A stretch of DNA of 64,000 nt, from NCBI GenBank assembly GCA_009809945.1, contig WTPW01000876.1, positions 40,891 to 104,890 of the forward strand, in the 5' to 3' direction. Positions within the stretch are counted from its first letter, which is position 1. Every line of letters begins with the position of its first letter. The translations under genes were made by a program, and so were the position numbers. The notes under the pieces were generated by a model. That model was not told the DNA's origin. It made no database searches and saw nothing but the letters and a program-made list of their open reading frames with translations. Shown piece after piece: positions 1-10,740 of the stretch. This DNA is from Gigaspora margarita. Lineage: Eukaryota; Glomeromycota; Glomeromycetes; Diversisporales; Gigasporaceae.

Positions 1-270
1 ATGCAAGAGGAAAAATTGGAGTATCAAGTAGCTGTTATTAAGAGTAAATTGACCGAAGATTGTCAATTGTTGTTAGAAACTTTACTAGAAGCTCAACAAG
101 AAGTTTTACAAAATGACAGCACTTTTGCCCGAAATCAATTAGAGAAATTTAAAAAGAGATTGTCCAATGAAATTACTGCCGAGGAAATTCAAGAGTTATT
201 AAGTAAAGTAGTGGAAATTAATGAATTGGAAGTTCAGCTAAATAATCTTAAATTTCAAGAAAACAAATAG
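1..270 (+). CDS. 3' end of MVNANEW-family coiled-coil protein (5' part outside window)
   Basis: The 89 codons match the last ~90 residues of the intact paralogs at 56057-56791 and 62960-63709, including the LLEAQQEVLQND and EEIQELL segments and the terminal NNLKFQENK. The window-edge ATG corresponds to an internal methionine of those paralogs, so this is a gene cut by the window edge and not a small gene. The visible part is highly charged and helical, consistent with a coiled coil. The reading frame is open to the TAG at 268-270, so this copy may be functional, but its first ~155 residues cannot be seen. The function of the family is unknown. Confidence 0.75.
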   Translation: MQEEKLEYQVAVIKSKLTEDCQLLLETLLEAQQEVLQNDSTFARNQLEKFKKRLSNEITAEEIQELLSKVVEINELEVQLNNLKFQENK

Positions 271-960
271 TAATAGCTTTAGGCCTAAATTAACAAATTA
301 ATTTGTTTCTTAAGACAAAATTTAGACCATTATTATAAACATTGTACTGGAATTCCATTAAATTTCTCTTTTCCATAAATAACAATGAAAGTTATTTCTC
401 GATCTTTATATTTTGAAAAAGATAAACGCCACTTGATAATTTCATAAAATTAACAAATTTTGAGATATAAATTACAAAATTATGTTTCTTTCTATTGCAA
501 TGTCTCCATTTTCGAAAGCTTACATATGAATTGTGTTATTTAGTAGCATCTTACTCCTTTATTAGTTATTTGTTTTTACATTCTCATACTGTAAAATGAT
601 TTGAAATTAAAGAATAAATCCTTAAAGAATTCAAATGTTTTTGTGAATGTCATCAAACTTATTTTTAGATACAAACTTTATCGACTATTAATGGTTTGAG
701 AGTATCTGACGTTGTATAAAAAAGCTGGTTTATATTTAAATTTTTGAATGCGTTATCGCATTTATTGAATATGGCAGAAAATTTTAGTACACTAAAAAAA
801 CCTACCGCGAAGCGCTCTTTAAAGTACCCGGGTATTTTACATTCTACACAATGATCTAAGGAGTACAGTACATGGGGGATACTATGGCCGTTCGAAGTTA
901 ATTTTTCGGTTAACATCTCCCCTCCCCACTTCCCTTTGATGTCCCCGGTAAAATGAACTT
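271..960. repeat. Duplicated 3' flank of the MVNANEW gene family
   Basis: This non-coding flank is shared with the flanks after 53785 and, for a shorter distance, after 56791. Shared segments include the CCACTTGATA..TTTCATAAAA block near 430 and the block around 690-780 (GTATCTGACGTT, then GCGTTAT and ATGGCAGAAAA) that recurs at 54190-54270. Duplication of the array units therefore extended at least 500 bp past the stop codons. A minus-strand reading frame over 665-916 lies in this duplicated flank and I see no reason to call it a gene. Confidence 0.6.
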
Positions 961-1002
961 ATGAACATAAAAAAAAATTAAAAAAAAAATAAAAATAAAA
1001 AA

Positions 1003-1122
1003 TACTGTATAACCGCAAAATAACGCGAAGGGGTGTGGTTTCGAACTTAGGCCTAAATTAAGCTTAATTCAGGCCGAAATTCGAAATAACTCTCTATGCG
1101 TTATTTCGCGGTTATACGGCAA
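1003..1122. mobile_element. 120-bp palindromic MITE-like element
   Basis: The left end reads GTATAACCGCAAAATAACG and the right end, read on the opposite strand, GTATAACCGCGAAATAACG. The middle is itself palindromic around TTAAGCTTAA, with TTCGAA at both sides, so the whole segment folds into one long hairpin. AT-rich simple sequence flanks it (960-1000 and 1123-1240, units of AATAATTTAAAATAAAA). No coding capacity. Confidence 0.6.
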
Positions 1123-1789
1123 ATATAAATAAAAAATAATTTAAAATTAAAAAAATAATTAAAATAACAAAAAAATAATTTAAAATAAAATATATATATA
1201 TAAAATAAAAAAAAATAATTTAAAATAAAAATAATTTAATTCGTGATCCACATGCCAAACAGTAAAAATATATAGTAATATCTGGGGAAAATCAATTCAT
1301 ATGCGCCGATCTGCGGAATTAGACCTTAAAATTAGTCTACCGATCTGCAAAAAGTCACATGTTGATTGGATAAAATTAAAAAAATTTCGCGTCAAATTTA
1401 TTTCCCCACCTAAAAAAAACAACAAAACATAAGTCAACCCATTTCTCACTTTTAAGAAGTAGTAGAAATTAAATAAACATAGTAAAAAATACGTAAATAT
1501 TTGATATAGAAATATGGTGAGTAAAAACTTACTGGTATTATTTAAAGTATATAATCTCTTGTGAAATTTTATAATACGGTATTCATTTTATTCAATACAC
1601 AGTATTTATCGCTAATTTATTTATACATATTTATTACAGTAATAAGCAAACATTTAACAAATAAGCTATCCAAATTTATTTACAGGTTTTCGCTTGTTAA
1701 ATAGTTAGAGTTAACTTGGGCAGGTTAGTTTAGAATGACGATTGAGACCTGCTACTACAATATGCCGTAGATTTTTTTTTTTTTTTTTT

Positions 1790-2435
1790 NNNNNNNNNNN
1801 NNNNNNNNNNNNNNNNNNNNNNNNNNNNNNNNNNNNNNNNNNNNNNNNNNNNNNNNNNNNNNNNNNNNNNNNNNNNNNNNNNNNNNNNNNNNNNNNNNNN
1901 NNNNNNNNNNNNNNNNNNNNNNNNNNNNNNNNNNNNNNNNNNNNNNNNNNNNNNNNNNNNNNNNNNNNNNNNNNNNNNNNNNNNNNNNNNNNNNNNNNNN
2001 NNNNNNNNNNNNNNNNNNNNNNNNNNNNNNNNNNNNNNNNNNNNNNNNNNNNNNNNNNNNNNNNNNNNNNNNNNNNNNNNNNNNNNNNNNNNNNNNNNNN
2101 NNNNNNNNNNNNNNNNNNNNNNNNNNNNNNNNNNNNNNNNNNNNNNNNNNNNNNNNNNNNNNNNNNNNNNNNNNNNNNNNNNNNNNNNNNNNNNNNNNNN
2201 NNNNNNNNNNNNNNNNNNNNNNNNNNNNNNNNNNNNNNNNNNNNNNNNNNNNNNNNNNNNNNNNNNNNNNNNNNNNNNNNNNNNNNNNNNNNNNNNNNNN
2301 NNNNNNNNNNNNNNNNNNNNNNNNNNNNNNNNNNNNNNNNNNNNNNNNNNNNNNNNNNNNNNNNNNNNNNNNNNNNNNNNNNNNNNNNNNNNNNNNNNNN
2401 NNNNNNNNNNNNNNNNNNNNNNNNNNNNNNNNNNN
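1790..2435. other. Assembly gap (Ns)
   Basis: A run of 646 undetermined bases, preceded by a T homopolymer and followed directly by one arm of a large palindrome. Both features are typical causes of assembly failure. Confidence 0.98.
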
Positions 2436-2764
2436 ATTTTTGAATAATTTTATTACCAAAATATTGGTCTCGATGAGACAGTTCTAATGAATCCAAAATC
2501 ATCAAAATCCAATCACAGGATCCCAAGATAATTAAGATTTTGTATAATTTTATATTAACTTTTACTATGTAGACAATCAACGTATGGATTGGTTTTATAT
2601 ATGAAAACCAATCCATACGTTGATTGTCTACATAGTAAAAGTTAATATAAAATTATACAAAATCTTAATTATCTTGGGATCCTGTGATTGGATTTTGATG
2701 ATTTTGGATTCATTAGAACTGTCTCATCGAGACCAATATTTTGGTAATAAAATTATTCAAAAAT
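2436..2764. mobile_element. 329-bp near-perfect palindrome (hairpin element, family H)
   Basis: The two arms meet at about 2600 with a loop of only a few bases and are almost identical. Each arm starts with a conserved segment containing ACCAAAATATTGGTCTCGAT, GAGACAGTTCTAATGA and ATCCAATCACAGG. The same segment recurs in the elements at 9892-10190 and 39110-39345, which defines a family here called H. The left arm abuts the gap, so its true outer end may lie in unsequenced DNA. An artefact of assembly cannot be excluded, although the loop mismatches argue against simple read mirroring. Confidence 0.7.
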
Positions 2765-2960
2765 AGATTAGTATATCAAAATTATTGGCAATTCCATAAA
2801 TCAGCCCATATGTTGGTTTTTAGCTTCTATTCCAATATGATCGGTTCATGACCCAAATCAAATATCTAATAAATTTAATTGGCCAATCTGTGCGTCAAAT
2901 TACTGACGCACCAATGTGATCTGCAGTTCCAGGGGTGATCTGCAGATCCGCTCATATGTA

Positions 2961-3371
2961 TTGTTTATTCAAATTCTGGAACCTGGCACTGTCAGAGCAA
3001 TATCGAACTTTTTTACTAAGCTAACCTTTCTACACTGAATAAAATAAGTTGTAGAATACATTCTTGCAATTTTAATGGTGGTAAAATCATTAAAATTGGT
3101 CCAGTAGTGCGCGAGATATCATCAAAAAACTTTCGCGACCATATAAAGTTTCTATTTAAACAATATTATTGTTTACATAGAAACTCTATATGGTCGCGAA
3201 ATGTTTTTTAACGATATCTCGCGATATATTGGGCCAATTTTAATGATTTTACCACCATTAGAATCGCAAGAATGTGTTCTACAACTTTTGTTATTCAATA
3301 GAAATGTTAGCTAAGTAAAAAAGTTCGCTATTGTTCTGACAGTGCCAGATTCCAAAAATTTGAATAAACAA
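2961..3371. mobile_element. 411-bp palindromic MITE with TA target duplication
   Basis: The termini are TTGTTTATTCAAATTCTGGA and its inverted partner ending GAATAAACAA. The arms stay alignable to a centre near 3166. TA flanks both ends (2959-2960, 3372-3373). Excision restores a continuous terminus of the surrounding element (CATATG-TA-ATTGATTTT), so it is a younger insertion. TA duplication suggests Tc1/mariner-type mobilisation; this is inferred because no transposase is present. A remnant of its inner arm (GTAAAATCATTAAAATTGG) lies at 4680-4700. Confidence 0.7.
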
Positions 3372-3391
3372 TAATTGATTTTCCCAAATTT

Positions 3392-3700
3392 TGCTATATA
3401 TGGGGAAGCGGAGTAGATTCTTATAATATATTTTATCGAATTAACTTTAGGGTTTAGGTCATCTTAAGTTAGGGTTAGAGAGGTTTTAGATTGATTATAA
3501 TATACAAGCAAAATTGCCTTCCTGACATTTTTAATTAAAACACCAAGATGGGTTTAGACTGCCATTTTTTGCATTCTTCAAGATTTTCGCTTCTCTTTTT
3601 TGTTTGCTTCGCCAAAGATCATCAAAATTTGATAATTGATTGGCCAATTGTCACATGATTCTACTCTGCTTTAGACGACCCCTATATAATATATGCAGCC
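3392..3700. mobile_element. Short inverted-repeat element with TTAGGG-like core
   Basis: The left end GCTATATATGGGG..GGAGTAGA is matched in inverted orientation by TTCTACTCTGCT..CCCCTATATA near 3660-3695. The interior at 3446-3480 has TTTAGGGTTTAGG and TTAGGGTTAGAG. The repeat arms are imperfect, so the boundaries are approximate. Confidence 0.4.
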
Positions 3701-3819
3701 CCTGTTTGGTATGCGGATCACAAATTAAATAAAAAATAATTTAATGGGTATCCGTTTGCTGTACTAAATTTGTACAGTATTAAAAGTTAAATTTTGAAAA
3801 ATTGGTATTAATAACTTTA

Positions 3820-4462
3820 AATTAAGGGAATAGAAATTTGTCGCACCTGCGACATGTTGCACCCGTGATTCGACCAATCAAATCGCTCGATTTTGAAGAC
3901 AAAAAAATTTTTTTAAAAAAACCAAAAATTTTACTAGTAAAATATAAGAATATAAGCAATAGCAATATATATAGTGTAAAAGTTTATTCTGAACAACTTT
4001 TTTTAAGTTACAAAGATAGATTATCTTAGTAAAAAAAGATGTTTATAAGAAAAAACAAAAATTTCCAATGTTAGCACATATATAACTTTTTTTTTACTAA
4101 TTCAATCTATATTTATGTTTTAAATATTATATGCAAAATTTTACGCTAAACAACTTTTTAAATTAAAAAGATAGATTGTTATAGTAAAAAAAAGTTTTAT
4201 ATATGCTAACTTTTGAAATTTTGTTTTTTCTTATAAAACGTCTTTTTTTACTAAGACAATCTATCTTTATAACTTAGAAAAAGTTGTTTAGAATAAAATT
4301 TTACATTATATGGTGTGCTATTATATATTTATATATGCTTTATTAAGTAAAAACTTTAATTTTTAAAAAAAATTTTTTTTGTCTACAAAATTGAATGATT
4401 TGATTGGTCGAATCAGAGTGCGACATGTCATGGGTGCAGCAAATTTATATTCCCTTAAATTA
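3820..4462. mobile_element. ~640-bp long-inverted-repeat element
   Basis: The left terminus AATTAAGGGAATAGAAATTT leads into CGACATGTTGCACC, CGACCAATCAAATCG and a run of A. The right terminus is its inverted partner ending near TTCCCTTAAATT. Inner arms (about 3985-4300) are also complementary, so most of the element is one hairpin. An open frame at 3838-4029 is only one arm of the repeat and is not called. One arm of the same family sits at 49905-50035. Confidence 0.65.
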
Positions 4463-4767
4463 AATTTATCCAACATATAATTCTATATTTATATTTTATT
4501 TTAGTATATTTAAAAATCAACTTACTTACCAAAAATATATTAATATATTTAAAAGAAAAATTGCTACTAAAAGTGCCACCAAAAAACACTAAATTATAAA
4601 TAACAAAAAATTTATTTAATAAAAATTTTGTTAAATTTTTAATAAAGTTGTAGAGCTAATTTTTCTAATTCTAATAGTAGTAAAATCATTAAAATTGGTT
4701 TTGTATATAAAAAGTTAAGTAATTTAAATTTACTAATTTTTTACTATGTTTATACTATGTTTTACTA

Positions 4768-4983
4768 CCGTATCCTATCATGAATAAGCACCCCTTTTTT
4801 GAAATTTCAAACTCAATGTTCTTGATAACTATCTTAACAAACTTAATAAAAATTTTTTTATTTAAATTTTATAGATCTATAAAATTTAAATAAAAAATTT
4901 TTATTAAGTTTGATTAGATAGTTATCAAGAATGTTGAGTTTGAAATTTCAAAAAAGGGGGTGCTTATTCATGATAGGATACAG
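4768..4983. mobile_element. 216-bp palindromic MITE, family with AATAAGCACCC ends
   Basis: The outer ends read CGTATCCTATCATGAATAAG and its inverse. The arms are nearly perfect through TTTAATAAAAATTTTT to a centre at TATAGATCTATA. A second, more diverged copy lies at 52436-52655. The ends resemble those of the elements at 5967-6286 and 8064-8919 (ACTGTAT or ACTATAT, then AATAAGC), so the four probably form one lineage. No coding capacity. Confidence 0.75.
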
Positions 4984-5966
4984 TATATAAAATATATTAA
5001 AGACTAAATATTTTTAGATATGTGTCAGTGTTAAACAGATTTATTTAAACTATTTAAAAAAATTAATATTTATTTTTGTTAATCAGACCAAAATCAAGAT
5101 TAGATCCAAAACAATCTAAAAATTCAGTTTTTTTTTAATTTTATTACTAGTTTTTGTATGCTATGATTTTTTTAATACTGTACTGTACTAAATTTAGTAT
5201 AACATAATTTTAGGCCAATACAACAAGTTTAAGAATAAGCTATACAAAATTTTTATTAATAAATATTTCTAAAATTACAACAAGATAGTTCTAATATTCA
5301 AATATATTTTGGCAAAATTTGATTAAATATGGTCAAATAATTAATTCAAAATTAATTTTTTTGTATATACTAAATTTAGTACAATAGCCAAATGGATACT
5401 TAGTAAATAAAAAATAATAATTTTAAAAAAAAAGATAATTTAAAATAAAAAAAATAATTTAAAATAAAAAAAATAATTTTTAAAATCAAGTTAAACCAAA
5501 TTTGTCATATTCAGCTTGTTGGTTAGGTAGTAGTTGTTATTCACCTATTTTATTTTTTCTTTTATATATTTCTCCTTACTTGTTGTAATTTTTCTTGTAG
5601 TAGGTTCTTTCTACTAGAAAGGTTAGAAAAAGAAAGTTTAAAAAGAAGGCAATCTTGATATAGTTAGCACATGCCAGCTAGTAATAGAAGGGAACATATT
5701 TTCAGTAAGTTGAAAATCTAAATTGAGGCAAAATTTGCTAGGCGGGTCACACTTGGATAAAATCGAGTGAGTCTTCTGTTAGTGTAGAATGAAATGTAAA
5801 TACAGTTCGGGCCAGCATAAGATATCAATTTTTTTAAAAGCGCCAAATTTTGAGATTTATACTCAAATCTAATTGGCTATTTTTGTATAACAAAAATTCT
5901 AATTGGTTAAAAATCTATAAAAACTATTTTTTTATATATTAAAAGCCAAATTTTTGATTATATATT
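4984..5966. other. AT-rich intergenic sequence with relic repeats, no gene seen
   Basis: Contains a weak inverted pair (TGTACTAAATTTAGTA at about 5190 and TACTAAATTTAGTACA at about 5378), an AATAATTTAAAATAAAA simple-repeat patch at 5400-5485, and about 450 bp (5486-5940) of unassigned sequence with no sustained reading frame. The same 16-base palindrome also appears near 3755. Confidence 0.4.
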
Positions 5967-6286
5967 ACTGTATATTCCAGAAAATAAGCTACTCCGAAAA
6001 TAAGCAAACCCCCTGATTTTTTTCAAAAATTTCAAAAAACGCGTTTGCAGTTGCTACATATAAACGTCTAAATTTTACTAAGTAAACCTTAAACGTGCCA
6101 TTAAGTAAACTTGTTCAGGACACTAAAATACACTTAAAGTAAAAATTGCACGTCATTTGGATAACTTTTTATTAGTACGTTTTTCAATTTTTTAAAAAAT
6201 TCAACAATTTGAAAATAAGCAACCTCCTGCTTTTTCGTGTAATTTTTGGCCCAAACAAGGTTGCTTATTTTCGGGAATATATGGTA
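5967..6286. mobile_element. ~320-bp inverted-repeat element with AATAAGC ends
   Basis: The left end is CTGTATATTCCAGAAAATAA and the right end is the inverse of CCATATATTCCCGAAAATAA. A second subterminal GAAAATAAGCAA repeats inside each end. An inner pair AAGTAAACCTTAA / AAGTAAACTTGTTCAG lies near 6080-6120. Non-coding. Confidence 0.55.
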
Positions 6287-6639
6287 ACTTTAGAGCCAAA
6301 TAATTTTTTAAATTTATAATAAAAATAAAATCTATTTGCAGAATTGTAGTTTAGACTAAAAGCAACAAATTTGTAAGACAGATTTTTTAAAGTTATATGT
6401 TAGTAAATTGTAAGCAATTTTGTATTTATATATAAAAAATAGATATCTTATGAGTGGCATAATAAAGTCTACAGACTCAGAGAGCAGGATTGCTGAATTT
6501 TTAAAAAAATAAAGTTAAAATGAATTAAAATAAAAAAAAATGAGAAAAAAATAATAAAAAAATAATTTAAAAAATAAAATTAAAATGAATTAAAAATAAA
6601 AAATAAAACAATAATTTAAAAAATAAAAAAATGGAGAAA

Positions 6640-7000
6640 AAAAACAATAAAAAATAAAGTTAAAATTTTAGTTCCTATTTGACTATCTTATATATATATT
6701 TATTTCAGTTTGTAATAAAATAATTTAAGAAAAACTATTAAAAAAGCACTTCTGAAGTATTTATTTATTCAAATGTAAAAAGCTGGAGAACTAGCATTAA
6801 TAAATAAGAAGCAATATTTAAATAAACATATATCTTTTACTGAAATAACAATTACAAAACAATTATTCAATTGATACTTTTTTATATTAATTTTTAAGCT
6901 ATCCAATCAGTAATTTATTTCATTCAATTAGAACAAAATTTGCATTCAGCCAATAGGAACTTGGGGAATTAGTAAACCCAAAATTCTGGTTTAAAATGAT
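6640..7000. repeat. Dispersed repeat, copy 1 (copy 2 at 17850-18185)
   Basis: Long collinear similarity to 17850-18185: TTTTAGTTCCTATTTGAC, a TATATATATA patch, CAGTTTGTAATAAAATAATT, AAAAGCACTTCTGAAGT, AACAATTACAAAACAATTAT, and finally AATTAGTAAACCCAAAATTC. No long reading frame and no clear terminal repeats. Upstream (6490-6660) is AT-rich simple sequence. Downstream to 7630 I see only a loose tandem of GAAACCTAAAACC at 7400-7520. Confidence 0.55.
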
Positions 7001-7631
7001 GCAGATCTGTTTACTAGATCACAAGAATTTTGGATGTAAAAATTGTATATATAAAGTTCTTTATTTTGGATGAATGCATTATATAATTAATTATTTATTT
7101 ATTTATTTTGTACTTCTCTCTTTTGTAAGAGAAATATAATGTTAACTACTGAATCAAATTTATCTAATCTAATTAACAACCCAACTGGAATCTTTAAATT
7201 AAATTTAACTTAAAATCAACTTATTATAATAAATTTATTACTTTAAAAATAGTTTATTCTTTTATATATTCATTTTATTTGCTCTTTCCCCTTTCTAAGA
7301 GTCCTGTTAACTAAAAAATTAACTTTGAAGCCTATATTTGAAGAGGAATACTATATATTCTTTAAAGAGAAAATACTATATATCAAAGTTGGTACTGAAA
7401 TTCTTTTGTGCCGAATCTGAAAGTTTCAGGTTACAGATTATAGCTTCTGAAACCTTATTTGAAACTAAAACCTTACCTGAAACCTAAAACCTCATTTGAA
7501 ACCTAAAACTTTACCTAAACACCAAAAACTACCCAAATTTCTATATATACTAATTGCATTAATGTATTAAATATATTATAGATTATTATAAAATTTAAAT
7601 TATAAAATTTATATTAATTTCATGATAATCC

Positions 7632-7801
7632 AAGGAGTATGCCATTTATTACATAATATTTTTTACTTAGTAGCCATTCTCATCTATGTATAGTGTAATC
7701 ACTTTATCTAATTTGGATTGATTAAAATAATATATAGACATGATCACTACCTTTGATCATGTATCCATAGTAAAAATTATGTAATAAATGGCATGCTCCT
7801 A
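7632..7801. mobile_element. 170-bp palindromic MITE
   Basis: The left arm AAGGAGTATGCCATTTATTA and the inverse of the right arm TAGGAGCATGCCATTTATTA continue into ACATAAT..TTTTAC. The centre has paired ATGATCACTACC / GATCATG motifs. No coding capacity. Confidence 0.6.
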
Positions 7802-7889
7802 ATTTCACAATAATTGTAGCATGATATATTTATTTTAATTATATATCAAATAAACTAATATAGGCTATGCATCTCTTCAATATACAGTC

Positions 7890-8063
7890 ATTCCCCTCTA
7901 TAGTCACCTTTTCTATAGTTACAAACTCTATATAATCATATTTTTTTTCCAACCTTTTTTATTTCTCTCTATATAGCCACAATTGTCTTATAGTTACTAT
8001 CATAGTTTTTTGTTAACCAACTATATAATACCTATATAAAATTACCCTCTATAAAATCACAAT
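7890..8063. repeat. Remnant of a TA-flanked CTCTATAGTCAC element
   Basis: It begins TACAGTCATTCCCCTCTATA, matching the terminus of the complete element at 9604-10357. The interior repeats CTCTATATAGCCAC and CTATATAATCA-type motifs. I cannot identify the opposite end, so this is probably a truncated copy. Confidence 0.4.
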
Positions 8064-8919
8064 ATACTATATGTATCTGAAAATAGGCTACTATCTAAAA
8101 TAAGCTACTCTCATTTGATCAAAAAACTCAAAACATCTTTGATCCAACAATAAGCTACCTATAATTGACAATAGTTACTACATAGAAAAGTTCAAATTCT
8201 ACTATATAAATTAATAATTATTGCTTAAGTAAACTTATTCAGAAGGCATACAAAATTCTGTACTAGGTTTTGTTGATCATGTGATACAGATCTCCTGATC
8301 CACAAATCAGATTTTTAAAATCAGGTATAATATAACATAATCAGGAAATTTCAAAGCAAACATTTGTTTTGTTAAAAATCATTTATTTCTTGAAAATTTG
8401 CATAAGAAACTGCCTTTAGTGCACTAACAAAAGTTTTGCTAGACAGTTTTACTATATAGACTCTCTATTTAACACATGACCCTAACCCTAACCCTAATAT
8501 AATTGAACTTTAAAGGATTTTGCTGCGCTACATGATCAACAAAACCTGCCACAGAATTTTTTCATACATTCAGAAGATCAAAATACATATATACTAAAAT
8601 TTTAGCAAGATTAAAGAATATTTATTATTTGATTTTTAATTTTTATATTCGACAAGAAAATTAAAAAAATATATTCAATAAATGTAAAAATTAAAAGTTA
8701 AATAATAAAAACTTTTCTATTATAATTAAATTTTAGATTATATGTATTTTGATCTTTCAAACAAGTTTAGTTAAGCAACAATTATCGACCTACATAGTAA
8801 AATCAAGACTTTACTATGTAGCAATTAACCAAAAATTGATTTTACTCAAAAATAAGCTACCCACATTTTTGTATAGCTTTTTGCCCAAAAAGTTAGCTTA
8901 TTTCCAGACATATATAGTA
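8064..8919. mobile_element. Inverted-repeat element interrupted by a MULE-like MITE
   Basis: The left end TACTATATGTATCTGAAAAT and the inverse of the right end TACTATATATGTCTGGAAAT are partners. AATAAGCTAC repeats occur near both ends. The element contains a separate insertion (8246-8567). Without it the element would be about 525 bp. Non-coding. Confidence 0.55.
8246..8567 (-). mobile_element. Core-family MITE with 9-bp target duplication and (CCCTAA)3
   Basis: It is flanked by identical ATTCAGAAG at 8237-8245 and 8568-8576. The terminal repeats share ATTCTGT then AGGTTTTGTTGATCATGT in inverted orientation. The interior, read on the minus strand, aligns with the cores of 17464-17803 and 28690-29039 (TTAGGGTTAGGG, then TATATAGTAAAA, AGCAAAA, GCAGTTTCTTATGCAAA, and a TACCTGAT motif). 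Three perfect CCCTAA units lie at 8480-8497. A 9-bp duplication points to MULE-type transposition, an inference from duplication length only. Confidence 0.7.
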
Positions 8920-9603
8920 AATATTTAAAAATTTTTTATCTACAATTATCTTTTTAAATTTATAATTTTGATCTATAAATATTTACTTGATTAATAAATA
9001 ATATGTTTTACTATTATATTCCAAGAATGATACTTTTACACTTATACCTGGGTATCAGTGCTACTAGGTCCAGTTTGGGTTTGAATCTAAATATATTTAT
9101 ATGTATTTTTTGGTACTGAACAAGTTTACTTAGTATATAAAGTTAAAATTAATTAGTAAAATTTTGTAAATCATAAGCTTTTATAGATTTTATTAATCAA
9201 ATTTATAAAATCTTATGATTTACCAATTTTTATTAATTAATTTTAACTTATGCACTAAGTAAACTTGTTTAGCATTGAAAAATACATTAATATGGCAGTA
9301 TTTTTATTTTACTTAAAATTTAAAAAATAGATATATAATTTTAGATATATGATTATAAAAGTCAAATTTAAGCATCTTTTCTCCAAATTTCAAATAAAAT
9401 AAAATAAACACTGCCAATTTAATATATTTTAGGTGCTGAACAAATTTACTTAGTACATTAAGTTAGAATTAATTAGTAAAATTTTGTGAATCATAAGAAT
9501 TTATAGAATTTATTAATAAAATTCTATAAATCTTATTATTTACAAAATTTTACTAATTAATTCTAACTTCATGCACTAGCAAACTTGCTCAGATCTATAA
9601 ATA

Positions 9604-10357
9604 CAGTCAGACCTCTCTATAGTCACACCCTATATAGTCACACCTCTATATAAGCACCCAATATTATGCGACGGACTTAAAACATAGTAAAAAACCTCAT
9701 TATAGTCACAAATCACCTATAATCACTATCACAAAAAAATTTTGATTTTTTATCAATTTTATAAATAAAAAACCCTCGTTATAATCACAAATTTTGACTA
9801 AATATAGATTATAACATCTGATTGGCCAATATTCATATTCATGTTTATTTAAAATATTCTATTAAAAATTCTTAAAGGTTTGACAACAAATAACTTTTGA
9901 TACAGTGGTCCGATTTGGATGAAACAACTACCAAAATGTCCGTCTCGATGAGACGATTCTAATGAGCCTAAGATCGCTAAAATCCAATCACAGGCTCCTG
10001 TGATCGTTAAGGAATTGTGTCACTTCACATATTTAAGAATTGATTAAATTTAACATCTAAATAAAAAATCCTTAATGATATTAGCATTTTGTAGCTAAAT
10101 TTGGACGATTACAGACTCTTTAGAATTGTCTCAATGATTCAAACACTTGTCATTTTATCCAAATTGGGGCTACTGGATCAAAAGTTTTTCACTATCAAAA
10201 ATTTTAAATTTTTAATAGTATTTCAAATATGCGTAAATATATTACTTATTGACATTGGGTCATGTGACCATAACAGGGTATTTTATTTATAGTCACACCT
10301 CTATACAATCATCAAAATAGGGCGCGACCAACTTGTGATTATAGAGAGGTCTGACTG
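9604..10357. mobile_element. 754-bp pogo/mariner-like inverted-repeat element (TA target)
   Basis: The left end CAGTCAGACCTCTCTATAGT and the inverse of the right end CAGTCAGACCTCTCTATAAT are flanked by TA (9602-9603, 10358-10359). CTATAGTCAC-type motifs repeat inside both ends. CAGTC..CCTCTC ends with TA duplication are characteristic of pogo-like Tc1/mariner derivatives. There is no transposase. An internal hairpin of family H occupies about 9892-10190. The small open frame at 10101-10292 lies in repeat sequence and is not called. Confidence 0.65.
9892..10190. mobile_element. Family H hairpin element, diverged copy
   Basis: The outer pair AACTTTTGATACAGTGG / the inverse of TACTGGATCAAAAGTT and the inner segment CCAAAATGTCCGTCTCGATG followed by GAGACGATTCTAATGAG and ATCCAATCACAGG match the element at 2436-2764 and the one at 39110-39345. 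The right arm is more diverged (AGAATTGTCTCAATGATT). It lies within the pogo-like element. Confidence 0.5.
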
Positions 10358-10670
10358 TACATTAAATTAGCAAGGTTTATTTTATTTTACTTAAAATTTG
10401 AAAAAAAGATACTTAAATTTGACTTTTTGATCAAAATCTAAAATTATGTATCTATTCTCTAAATTTTCAGTAAAATAAAAAATAATACTGCTTAATTAAT
10501 GTATTTTTTGATGCTAAACAAGTTTACTTGGTGCATAAAGTTAGAATTAATTAATAAAAATTTGTGAATCATTATAAAATTTTATAAAATTTAATTAAAA
10601 AAATTCTATAAAATCTTATAATTCATAAAATTTTACTAGCTAATTCTAATTTTATGCACTAACATCAGCA

Positions 10671-10740
10671 AATTATATATATATATATATTGATTACTAA
10701 CCAAGTAAGATATATATCAATACTCAACACTCCTGCCAAT
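10671..10740. repeat. Isolated terminus of the CATCAGCAAATT element
   Basis: ACATCAGCAAATTATATATA, GATTACTAACC, TAAGATATATATCAAT and CTCCTGCCAATTT match the left end of the 2-kb element at 40058-42119. The copy is cut at the start of the downstream LINE, so the LINE probably inserted into or replaced the rest. Confidence 0.5.

Larger units (their letters stand above)
1268..3415. mobile_element. Degenerate inverted-repeat element carrying a nested element and an assembly gap
   Basis: The left part (about 1272-1320) has AATCAATTCATATGCG followed by GATCTGCGG. The right part has, in inverted orientation, GATCTGCAGATCCGCTCATATG, then, after a nested 411-bp insertion, AATTGATTTTCCCA and GCTATATA. 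Removing the insertion rebuilds a right terminus complementary to the left. The interior includes the 646-bp gap and the 2436-2764 palindrome, so the element's own content is unknown. It is weakly conserved and could be two overlapping elements. Confidence 0.4.
9105..10675. repeat. Tandem array of two alternating palindromic units (A-B-A-B-A), split by a later insertion
   Basis: Unit A (about 9110-9280, 9430-9590, 10510-10670) is a palindrome with arms CTGAACAAGTTTACTTAGTG and AATTAGTAAAATTTTGTGAA. Unit B (about 9285-9425 and 10365-10500) is an inverted pair with ends ATTAATATGGCAGT.. and TTTATTTTACTTAAAATTT. The A-to-A spacing is about 320 bp once the TA-flanked insertion at 9604-10357 is removed, so the array existed before that insertion. 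Confidence 0.6.

Noticed and set aside
665..916. Minus-strand frame of 83 codons
   Set aside because: Within the duplicated 3' flank of the gene family; the homologous flank near 54200 does not keep the frame.
1742..2459. Long frames across 1711-2616 on both strands
   Set aside because: They exist only because the gap is translated as unknown residues.
3838..4029. Open frame of 63 codons
   Set aside because: Lies wholly in one arm of the 3820-4462 inverted repeat.
8480..8497. Three CCCTAA units as a telomere or interstitial telomere scar
   Set aside because: Only three units, located inside a MITE with its own 9-bp target duplication. It is an element core and not a chromosome end.
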